A stretch of DNA of 5,602 nucleotides from Extensimonas sp963708545 (GTDB lineage Bacteria; Pseudomonadota; Gammaproteobacteria; Burkholderiales; Burkholderiaceae_C): positions 1-5,602 of the forward strand of contig CAVPUD010000162.1 in the NCBI GenBank assembly GCA_963708545.1. Reading direction: 5' to 3'. The notes beneath the pieces were generated by a model. The model was not told the DNA's origin. It did no database searches and worked only from the letters and a program-made list of their open reading frames with translations. A program made the translations under genes and the position numbers. Positions 1 through 5,358 of the stretch are shown piece after piece. Position 1 is the stretch's first letter. Each line of letters starts with the position of its first letter.

Positions 1-369
1 TAACTTCTCCGCATCTGCAGCTTGCCAGGGATTCAAGGCTCGAACTCGACGTCCATTACGGCTCGTGGGTTGGCACACCTTGGCCACAGTTTGGGACAGT
101 GGTTCGGAATGCTCCACGCTGGCGAGATCTTCAAGGTAACGTTCATTCGAGGCTTGGCTCAATTCGGCGCGGTGGTGCAAATCGGCGACTCCTTTTCGCA
201 ATCGTTGCCAGGCGTATTCTCCATGAGCATCGTCTCCCCGACGACGGTAGACCTTCATCTGCCGCGGGTTGTTGATGGTGGGCTCGATTCGCAGCACCTG
301 GTCTTGCTTGTCATACATCTTGATGGAGTTGCCGTCGATCGCATGTTTGCAACGGGTGTTTTTGTTCAT
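1..369 (-). CDS. Conserved protein of unknown function, fragment cut at both ends
   Basis: The minus strand is open from about base 369 to the left edge, with codons beginning at positions divisible by 3. Its peptide includes NSIKMYDKQDQVLRIEPTIN, then a basic stretch (KVYRRRGDD), RLRKGVADLHHRAELSQ, SNERYLEDLASVE and GRRVRALNPWQ. I recall this pattern from a widespread family of uncharacterised proteins often found near mobile or rearranged DNA, but cannot name a function. Family-like sequence starts around base 357 (TRCKH), so the N-terminal half is missing; the C-terminus lies beyond the window. An ATG at 369-367 (MNKNTRCKH) with GAGG just upstream could allow a new start, but that is probably chance, because bases 361-369 belong to feoB on the other strand. 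G+C is about 48-53% in the lines I counted, clearly below the rest of the window. It is most likely a gene remnant. Confidence 0.55.
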   Translation of the reverse strand, partial: MNKNTRCKHAIDGNSIKMYDKQDQVLRIEPTINNPRQMKVYRRRGDDAHGEYAWQRLRKGVADLHHRAELSQASNERYLEDLASVEHSEPLSQTVAKVCQPTSRNGRRVRALNPWQAADAEKL

Positions 370-1327
370 CCTCGCGCTCGAGGATTCGGGCTACCTGCCG
401 CGCGCGGCCTTTTTGCTGGATCGCCTGATGGGCAAAGTGGGGCTTTCGGGGCGCTCGTTCATCCCGCTGCTGTCGAGCTTTGCCTGCGCCGTGCCCGGCG
501 TGATGGCGACGCGCTCGATCACGCACTGGCGCGACCGGCTCGTGACCATCATGATCGCGCCGCTCATGACCTGCTCGGCCCGGCTGCCGGTGTACGCGCT
601 GCTGATCGGCGCCTTCATCCCTGCGCGCAGTGTCTGGGGGCTCTTCAACCTGCAGGGGCTGGTGCTGTTTGCGCTCTATGCTGGCGGCATCGTGAGCGCC
701 ATGGCCGTGGCGGCGCTCGCGCAGTGGGCGCGGCGCAACCCGCGGCCCACGCCCTTGCTCATGGAGCTGCCGGCCTACCGCTGGCCCAACCTGCGCAGCC
801 TGGCGTTCGGGCTGTACGAGCGCGCGCTGATCTTTCTGCGCCGCGTGGGCGGCATCATCCTGGCCGTGTCCATTCTGTTGTGGTTCCTCTCCTCGTACCC
901 GGCGCCGCCCGCGGGGGCTGGCGGGGCGGCGATCGAATACAGCATCGCCGGGCGCATAGGCAGGCTGCTCGAGCCGCTCGTGGCGCCGATCGGCTTCCAC
1001 TGGCAGATCGCCGTGGCGCTGGTGCCCGGCATGGCTGCGCGCGAGGTGGCCGTGAGCGCGCTCGGCACGGTGTACGCGCTCTCGGCCACGGGCGACGACG
1101 TGGCCGAGCAGCTCGGCCCGGTGCTCGCGCAGGATTGGCCGCTGGCGACGGCGCTGGCGCTGCTCGTGTGGTACGTGTTCGCGCCGCAGTGCATCTCCAC
1201 GCTCGCGGCGGTGCGGCGCGAGACCAACGGCTGGCGCTATCCCTTGATTCTGGCGGGCTACCTGTTCGCGCTCGCTTACCTGGCGAGCTTCATCACGTAC
1301 CGCGTGGCGCTGGCCTTGGGAGGGTAG
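356..1327 (+). CDS. feoB: Ferrous iron transport protein B, C-terminal half only (5'-truncated)
   Basis: FeoB is the inner-membrane Fe(II) permease. Recognisable FeoB sequence starts at 356 (VFLFILALEDSGYLPRAAF) and runs 323 codons to TAG at 1325-1327. Full-length FeoB is usually about 600-800 residues, so the N-terminal GTPase domain, the spacer and the first membrane helices with the first Gate region are absent. What remains includes the conserved block SFACAVPGVMATRS (Cys codon at 485-487), several hydrophobic segments, and the C-terminal Gate signature WYVFAPQCISTLAAVRRETN at about 1168-1227 with a final hydrophobic helix. The frame stays open upstream to TTG at 269 and ATG at 275, but those codons are antisense to the unrelated minus-strand fragment, so any product would be a short chimera and not a working GTP-driven transporter. 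It is probably a pseudogene or the edge of a rearrangement or misassembly. Identity is secure; functional status is inferred. Confidence 0.93.
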   Translation: MFLFILALEDSGYLPRAAFLLDRLMGKVGLSGRSFIPLLSSFACAVPGVMATRSITHWRDRLVTIMIAPLMTCSARLPVYALLIGAFIPARSVWGLFNLQGLVLFALYAGGIVSAMAVAALAQWARRNPRPTPLLMELPAYRWPNLRSLAFGLYERALIFLRRVGGIILAVSILLWFLSSYPAPPAGAGGAAIEYSIAGRIGRLLEPLVAPIGFHWQIAVALVPGMAAREVAVSALGTVYALSATGDDVAEQLGPVLAQDWPLATALALLVWYVFAPQCISTLAAVRRETNGWRYPLILAGYLFALAYLASFITYRVALALGG

Positions 1328-1330
1328 GGT

Positions 1331-1627
1331 ATGTGGCAGCAAGTCTTGAGCATCGCTCTCGTCGCACTGGCGCTGGCCTATGTGCTGTGGCGCTGGCTGC
1401 CGGCTGGCTGGCGCGCGCGCCTGGCGCGCATGCACCCGCGCCTCGCGCGTGCGCTGCCGGCGCCGTCCGGCTGCGGCGGGTGCAGCAGTTGCGCGCCGGG
1501 CTGCGCCAGCACGCGCGCCGGTGCCGCCCAGCCGCCCGCTGGCGTGGCGCAGGAAGCCGTGGTGCAGATGCCGCGCTCGCGCCGGGCGGAGACGGGCACG
1601 GACATGGGCCCCTCGGCGGGGGCCTGA
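1331..1627 (+). CDS. Small Cys-rich single-span membrane protein, FeoB-associated
   Basis: This encodes 98 residues starting at ATG 1331, three bases after the feoB stop. A GGGAGG ribosome site at 1318-1323 overlaps the end of feoB, so the two genes are almost surely co-transcribed and perhaps translationally coupled. Residues 5-22 (LSIALVALALAYVLWRW) form one membrane helix near the N-terminus, followed by an Arg-rich stretch (residues 28-40). A cysteine cluster follows at C48, C51, C54 and C58 (CGGCSSCAPGC), which could bind a metal or Fe-S cluster. Residues 59-98 are low in complexity and probably disordered. Small proteins of this plan follow feoB in many betaproteobacteria (I believe DUF6587-like) and resemble in layout the FeoB-associated Cys-rich membrane proteins of other phyla. 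A role in Fe(II) uptake, like FeoC, is inferred from position and cysteines; no biochemical function is shown by the sequence. Confidence 0.75.
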   Translation: MWQQVLSIALVALALAYVLWRWLPAGWRARLARMHPRLARALPAPSGCGGCSSCAPGCASTRAGAAQPPAGVAQEAVVQMPRSRRAETGTDMGPSAGA

Positions 1628-1705
1628 GCGGCGCCGAACGCGCGCGATCCTTGGCCGCCGAATACGGCGCAGGGCTGCGTCGCCATCCGTGCCACACTCT
1701 CGCCC

Positions 1706-4045
1706 ATGTCTTCCAGTGAATGGGCCGCTGCGGCCCTGCAGTCGTTCGATGCGGTGGTGCAGGCCACCGAGGGTTTTCGCAGCCGCGCGGGGCAGCGGCG
1801 CATGGCCGAGGAGGTGGCGCGCGTGTTCAGCGTGGCCACGCTGGGCAAGGGTCCAGGCGCCGAATCCGCCGCTGCGCCCGCCACCGTAGCCAGCGCCGCA
1901 TCTCTGTCTGATACTGAGAGCGGCGCCGCCGCCACCCGTTCGATTGCCGTGATCCAGGCGGGCACGGGCGTGGGCAAGTCGCTCGCGTATGGCGCGCCCG
2001 CGGTGGCGCTGGCGCTGGCGCGCAACACGCGCGTGCTGATCTCCACCGCCACGGTGGCGCTGCAGGAGCAGCTCGTGCACAAGGACTTGCCCGCGCTGGC
2101 CGCGCGCCTGCCGCAGCCCTTCAAGTTCGCGCTCGCCAAGGGGCGCGGGCGCTACGTGTGCCAGCTCAAGCTCGACCGCCTCGCAGCGCCGAGTGGGGAT
2201 GGTGGCATGGCAGAGGACGACTTCTTTCCCGACGAGGAAGCCGCCGCGCGCGCCGCGCAGCCGCGCCACGAGACCGAGGCGCGTCAGCAGTTTTACGCCA
2301 CGCTGGCGCAGTCGCTCGCGCGCGGCAGCTGGGACGGCGACCGCGACGCGCTCGATCCGCCGCCCGAGGCCGAACTCTGGGCGCCCGTCGCCGCCGAAGC
2401 GGCCTCGTGCACGGGCAAATACTGCCCCGCGTTCGCGCACTGCAGCTATTTCGAAAAGCGCAAGGAGCTCGTGGGCGCGCAGGTGATCGTGGTGAACCAC
2501 GACTTGCTGCTGTCCTCGCTGGGCTCGCGCACGCTGCCCGAGCTGCACAACTGCCTGCTGGTGCTCGACGAGGCGCACCACCTGCCGGCGACGGCGCTGA
2601 GCCAGTTCGCGAGCAGCATGGACTTGAGCCGGCTGGGCTGGATAGACCGGCTCACGAGCCGCGCGCTGCGCGTGGCCACGCTCGTGGAGGTGCCGCAGCT
2701 CGCCGACCTGCCGCGCCACGCGGCGCAGCTGCGCCAGGGTGTGCAGGACTTCGGGCGCTGCGTGCTCGAACACTACGGCGCGGCGCTGCGCCCGGCCGCG
2801 CAGGGCGAATCCGGCAAGTCGGGCAAGGCGTGGGGCGAAAGTTGGGGCACCGCGCGCGTGCGCATGCCGCGCGGCGTGTTGCCCGAGGCGCTCGTCGAGC
2901 CTTTGAACCGCCTGGCCGCGAGCGCCGCGGAGTATCTGGCCTGCCTGAGCGCCGTCGCGCAGGCGCTGCGCGAAGCCATACGCGAGCGCCCGCAGGAGGC
3001 GCGCACGCTGTCGCTGCTGTACGCGCAGGTCGGCACGCTCGCGCCGCGGCTCGAAGGCGTGCACGCCTGCGCGCAGGCGCTGCTGCTCGAAGCGCCGGCG
3101 CAGCAGGCGCAACGCCCGCAAGGCAAAGACGGGGCGGAGGGCGCAGCAGAAAACGCCGGGCCCGGCGCTGCGGAGGGCGGCGAATCCGCAGCAGCCCCCT
3201 GCGCCAAATGGTTCACGCTCGAAGGCGCGGGCGACTTTGCCGTGCTGCGCGCGCACGCCAGCCCCATCCTGCCGGGGCCCACGCTCAAGGCGCGGCTGTG
3301 GAGCGAGGTGCGCGCCGCGGTGCTCACCTCGGCCACGCTCACGAGCTGCGGGCAGTTCGACTTCTTCCTGCGCGAAGCGGGCCTGCACGGCGACGCGGCG
3401 GTGCGCACGCTCGAAGTGCCCAGTCCGTTCGACTACAGCACGCAGGGCACGCTGATCGCCGCCGAAACGCGCGCCGATCCGCGCGACGCGCGCGCCTACG
3501 GCGCCGAGATGGTCGATGCGCTGCTGCACGACCTCGCGCACGTGCAGGCCGGCGCACTCGTGCTGTTCACCTCGCGCGAGCAAATGCGCCTTGCCGTGGA
3601 GGCGCTGCCCACCGCCTTGCGCGGCGTGGTGCTGGTGCAAAACACGCTGCCGCGCGCGCAGCTGCTCGCGCGCCACCGCACGCGCGTGGCCGCGGGCGAG
3701 CCGTCCATCATCTTCGGCATGCAGTCGTTTGGCGAAGGGCTGGACTTGCCGGGGCGGTTGTGCGAATCGGTGTTCATCGCCAAGCTGCCCTTCGCCCCGC
3801 CCGACGACCCCGTGGGCGAAGCCCGCGCCGAGTGGCTGCGCGCCGTGGGGCGCGACCCCTTCAGCGAACTCGTGGTGCCCGCCACGGCGATCCGCCTCGC
3901 GCAATGGGTGGGCCGCGCGATCCGCACCGAGCAAGACCAAGCGCACGTCTATTGCTACGACCGCCGCCTCACCCGCACCGCCTACGGCCAGCGCCTGCTC
4001 CAGGGCCTGCCGCCCTTTGCGCTGCAGCAGCGCGCGGCGGGGTGA
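1706..4045 (+). CDS. dinG: ATP-dependent DNA helicase, DinG family (XPD-like, Fe-S)
   Basis: This is a superfamily 2 helicase of 779 residues. Relatives unwind DNA 5' to 3' and clear R-loops, D-loops and other structures that block replication. Visible motifs are Walker A AGTGVGKS (85-92, K91), motif Ia STATVALQEQL (113-123), DEAH box (288-291), motif III LTSATLTS (540-547), motif V FGMQSFGEGLDLPG (670-683) and motif VI QWVGRAIR (733-740). Cysteines C152, C235, C240 and C246 have the same +5/+6 spacing as the 4Fe-4S ligands of E. coli DinG, and VNHDLLLS follows (263-270). It is longer than E. coli DinG (716 residues), partly through Ala-rich inserts at about 48-78, before Walker A, and 472-498. 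ATG 1706 places a normal N-terminus (FRSRAGQRRMAEEVA) ahead of Walker A; no strong ribosome site is visible. The gene starts 78 bases after the Cys-rich protein gene, and I see no CTGT-N8-ACAG LexA box there, so SOS control is not evident. Confidence 0.95.
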   Translation: MSSSEWAAAALQSFDAVVQATEGFRSRAGQRRMAEEVARVFSVATLGKGPGAESAAAPATVASAASLSDTESGAAATRSIAVIQAGTGVGKSLAYGAPAVALALARNTRVLISTATVALQEQLVHKDLPALAARLPQPFKFALAKGRGRYVCQLKLDRLAAPSGDGGMAEDDFFPDEEAAARAAQPRHETEARQQFYATLAQSLARGSWDGDRDALDPPPEAELWAPVAAEAASCTGKYCPAFAHCSYFEKRKELVGAQVIVVNHDLLLSSLGSRTLPELHNCLLVLDEAHHLPATALSQFASSMDLSRLGWIDRLTSRALRVATLVEVPQLADLPRHAAQLRQGVQDFGRCVLEHYGAALRPAAQGESGKSGKAWGESWGTARVRMPRGVLPEALVEPLNRLAASAAEYLACLSAVAQALREAIRERPQEARTLSLLYAQVGTLAPRLEGVHACAQALLLEAPAQQAQRPQGKDGAEGAAENAGPGAAEGGESAAAPCAKWFTLEGAGDFAVLRAHASPILPGPTLKARLWSEVRAAVLTSATLTSCGQFDFFLREAGLHGDAAVRTLEVPSPFDYSTQGTLIAAETRADPRDARAYGAEMVDALLHDLAHVQAGALVLFTSREQMRLAVEALPTALRGVVLVQNTLPRAQLLARHRTRVAAGEPSIIFGMQSFGEGLDLPGRLCESVFIAKLPFAPPDDPVGEARAEWLRAVGRDPFSELVVPATAIRLAQWVGRAIRTEQDQAHVYCYDRRLTRTAYGQRLLQGLPPFALQQRAAG

Positions 4046-4069
4046 GGGCGGGGTTTGGTGATTGCTCTT

Positions 4070-4134
4070 GTTGTAATAGCTGCTTGCGCTTGATGGGTCT
4101 TCACGAAAGGCATATTTGGTTGTGATTTTCAGCC
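4070..4134. repeat. Degenerate 'ATAGCTGC' family intergenic repeat, copy 1
   Basis: The core ATAGCTGCTTGCGCT at 4076-4090 matches ATAGCTGCACGCGCT at 5278-5292 at 13 of 15 positions, and both copies sit just downstream of a gene. From memory, many Comamonadaceae intergenic regions carry an element of this form, with a GCGCTTG / CAAGCGC hairpin. In this copy the right arm of the hairpin is not recognisable, since GGGTCTTCACG follows the core, so it looks degenerate. The outer limits given are approximate. Confidence 0.5.
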
Positions 4135-4170
4135 AGCGCATGCTTCATCTTCGCCCCCCGAAGAAAGCCC

Positions 4171-4204
4171 CTCGGAAAATTGGAATCTGACCCCAATTTC
4201 CGAG
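4171..4204. repeat. TCTGACCCC repeat copy A within an imperfect palindrome
   Basis: The 22-base repeat at 4178-4199 contains TTGGAATCTGACCCCAATT and is identical to copy B at 4510-4531. Around copy A the symmetry extends: CTCGGAAAATTGG (4171-4183) pairs with CCAATTTCCGAG (4193-4204) as a 12-bp stem with one bulged A and a 9-base loop. No T run follows on either strand, so it is not a standard terminator. The palindromic short-repeat style resembles REP sequences mobilised in trans by RAYT (Y1) transposases; that link is inferred. Confidence 0.75.
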
Positions 4205-4500
4205 CAGAAAAGGCCGAGCGCAGCGATGGCCCGTGTGGTATCCCCGCCCTTCTGTATGCGCCGAGGAGCGCAGCGCCCGGCGGATAAAGGGCGCGCGATT
4301 GTTTGAGCTGCAGCGCCGCTGCAGCGAGTTTCGCGCGACCCCGCCGGGTGCGAGCACCGCAGGTTGCCCTGGGCGCCGCTCAGGCGCACAGGGACGCAGA
4401 CAGTAGGGTCGCCTTCTTTTGCCTTCTTTTCTTGGCGAGACAAGAAAAGAAGGTGCGCCGCCGGGCGCAACTCCCGGCACCCGCCCTTTGCCCCTTCACC
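4205..4500. repeat. About 300-base GC-rich intergenic repeat element
   Basis: This non-coding block lies between repeat copies A and B. I recall near-identical blocks, with phrases such as TATGCGCCGAGGAGCGCAGC, GGGCGCGCGATTGTTTGAGC and GTAGGGTCGCCTTCTTTTGC, scattered through Comamonadaceae genomes, where they are often mis-annotated as small hypothetical proteins. It has internal symmetry: CTGCAGCG/CGCTGCAG at 4308-4324 and a perfect 13-bp hairpin at 4422-4453. Its function is unknown; a non-autonomous mobile or structured-RNA element is possible. Boundaries are set only by the flanking repeats. Confidence 0.5.
4422..4453. repeat. Perfect 13-bp inverted repeat with 6-base loop
   Basis: CCTTCTTTTCTTG (4422-4434) is the exact reverse complement of CAAGAAAAGAAGG (4441-4453), separated by GCGAGA. 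CCTTCTTTT also occurs one unit earlier at 4412-4420, a short tandem repeat beside the left arm. Neither strand continues into a T run, so it is not a classical intrinsic terminator. One strand of the stem is almost pure pyrimidine and the other almost pure purine. Confidence 0.85.
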
Positions 4501-4509
4501 TCCGAAAAT

Positions 4510-4531
4510 AATTGGAATCTGACCCCAATTT
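4510..4531. repeat. TCTGACCCC repeat copy B
   Basis: This is identical over 22 bases to copy A. Upstream CCTCCGAAAATA resembles the CCCCTCGGAAA before copy A, so the repeated unit may be about 30 bases. ATCTGACCC (4517-4525) is exactly inverted as GGGTCAGAT at 4550-4558, giving a possible 9-bp stem with a 24-base loop between copies B and C. Confidence 0.85.
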
Positions 4532-4549
4532 ATCGCCGCGCCGTCCTCT

Positions 4550-4580
4550 GGGTCAGATAATTCGAATCCGACCCCAATTT
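4550..4580. repeat. TCTGACCCC repeat copy C with inverted half-copy
   Basis: Bases 4559-4580 match copies A and B at 20 of 22 positions; the differences are G to C at the fifth base and T to C at the eleventh. Directly before it, GGGTCAGAT (4550-4558) is an inverted half-copy that can also pair with ATCCGACCC in copy C with one mismatch. The unit ends 12 bases before the exonuclease start codon, so it forms most of that gene's upstream leader. Confidence 0.8.
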
Positions 4581-4592
4581 CACCGCAACACC

Positions 4593-5273
4593 ATGCCCCA
4601 CCGCATCGCCGTCATCGACTTCGAAACCACAGGCATGGCGCCGGGTGATGGGGCGCGGGCGACCGAGGTGGGGCTGGTGCTGCTCGAAGGGGGGCGCGTG
4701 GTGGAGCGCTTTCAGAGCCTGATGCGCAGCGGCGCCTGGGTGTCGCCGTTCATCACGCGGCTCACGGGCATCACGCAGGCCATGGTCGATGCGGCGCCGC
4801 CCGCGGCCGAGGTGATGCGCGAGGCGGCGCGGCTCGTGCAGGGCGTGCCCCTGGTCGCGCACAATGCCGCGTTCGACCGCAAGTTCTGGCAGCACGAGCT
4901 CGCGCTGGCCGGGCTCGCGGCGCCGCAGCCCTTCGTTTGCACGGTGCTGCTCGCGCGGCGCCTGTACCCGCAGGCGGTCAGCCACAGCCTGGGCCACTTG
5001 GCGGCGCACCTGCAGCTGCCGGCCACGGGCCGTGCGCACCGCGCGCTCGCCGACGCCGAAATGGCCGCGGCGCTGCTCACCCGCATGCAGCACGATTTGC
5101 GCATGCACTGGGGCGTGGCGCAGCCGGACTTTGGCACGCTGCAGCAATTGCAGCGCCTGGCGCGGCCCGCCGTGCAGCGCTGGCTCGCGCGCCAGGCGGC
5201 GGGGGAAGGCGCAGGTGCAAATGCGAACGAGGCCGCAGATACTGCCGCGAAAATGAGCAAAATTCGCACCTGA
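4593..5273 (+). CDS. DnaQ-like DEDDh 3'-5' exonuclease
   Basis: This encodes a stand-alone exonuclease domain protein of 226 residues. All five DEDDh catalytic residues are visible: ExoI VIDFETTG with D9 and E11, ExoII VAHNAAFDRKF with D95, and ExoIII AHRALADAEMAAAL with H149 and D154. The family removes nucleotides from 3' ends using two metal ions, as in the epsilon subunit of DNA polymerase III and RNase T. This protein lacks epsilon's polymerase-binding tail, so it is a separate nuclease and not clearly dnaQ itself. ATG 4593 was chosen because it puts ExoI at the usual place near the N-terminus; the frame continues upstream to TTG 4512 only through repeat DNA. No Shine-Dalgarno sequence is visible before the ATG. 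The C-terminus from about residue 203 is Ala/Gly/Asn-rich and looks disordered. The substrate cannot be told from sequence. Confidence 0.92.
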   Translation: MPHRIAVIDFETTGMAPGDGARATEVGLVLLEGGRVVERFQSLMRSGAWVSPFITRLTGITQAMVDAAPPAAEVMREAARLVQGVPLVAHNAAFDRKFWQHELALAGLAAPQPFVCTVLLARRLYPQAVSHSLGHLAAHLQLPATGRAHRALADAEMAAALLTRMQHDLRMHWGVAQPDFGTLQQLQRLARPAVQRWLARQAAGEGAGANANEAADTAAKMSKIRT

Positions 5274-5276
5274 TTC

Positions 5277-5318
5277 GATAGCTGCACGCGCTCTACAAAC
5301 AAGCGCAAGAAGCAGTTT
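5277..5318. repeat. 'ATAGCTGC' family intergenic repeat, copy 2
   Basis: ATAGCTGCACGCGCT (5278-5292) matches copy 1 near 4076. It begins four bases after the exonuclease stop. GCGCT (5288-5292) pairs with AGCGC (5302-5306), and outer CTGC (5282-5285) pairs with GCAG (5312-5315), giving an interrupted hairpin. A TTTTC stretch follows at 5316-5320, so on the plus strand it might act as a weak terminator for the exonuclease gene; the stem is poor and this is uncertain. The rest of the gap, to 5358, is AT-rich leader in which no promoter box could be assigned reliably. Confidence 0.55.
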
Positions 5319-5358
5319 TCTTCTGTAAAAATCACTCCTGAATTCATAGCATACTACC

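Larger units (their letters stand above)
4046..4592. other. 547-base intergenic region made mostly of repeats, no gene
   Basis: No open frame here has protein-like composition. The short frames on both strands (for example minus 4470-4129 and 4480-4145, plus 4303-4560) simply read through repeat DNA. From left to right the region holds an 'ATAGCTGC' repeat remnant, a small TCTTCG/CGAAGA hairpin at 4148-4164, repeat copy A, a roughly 300-base repeat element with a long hairpin, then copies B and C, the last ending 12 bases before the exonuclease ATG. I see no clear dinG terminator (no hairpin followed by a T run) and no convincing promoter for the exonuclease gene. Confidence 0.75.

Noticed and set aside
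1628..1705. SOS (LexA) operator upstream of dinG, as in E. coli
   Set aside because: No CTGT-N8-ACAG-like palindrome is present; only a weak CGCCG/CGGCG symmetry in GC-rich sequence is visible.
22..1719. A 565-codon plus-strand frame overlapping feoB
   Set aside because: It is an out-of-frame shadow of feoB with no family features; the FeoB frame shows the conserved motifs.
311..4141. A 1276-codon open frame on the minus strand opposite feoB, the Cys-rich protein and dinG
   Set aside because: Its sequence is Arg/Gly/Ala/His-rich low-complexity text, as expected from the antisense of GC3-biased genes, and no domain is recognisable. The opposite strand carries clear FeoB and DinG motifs throughout.
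4171..4204. Possible intrinsic terminator of dinG
   Set aside because: The stem is real but no T run follows on either strand, and the sequence is one of three repeat copies, so it is better described as a repeat.
4129..4480. Small minus-strand frames of 113 and 111 codons in the dinG-exonuclease gap
   Set aside because: They read through the intergenic repeat element and copy A, overlap each other in different frames, and look like translated repeat DNA.
4178..4580. CRISPR-like array suggested by three spaced repeats
   Set aside because: There are only three copies, at very unequal spacing (about 310 and 27 bases between copies), with no uniform spacers and no cas genes.
5319..5358. Sigma-70 promoter for the DAHP synthase gene in the AT-rich leader
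   Set aside because: Several weak -10-like hexamers (TAGCAT, CATACT) occur, but none has a credible -35 box at proper spacing, so I could not support a specific call.
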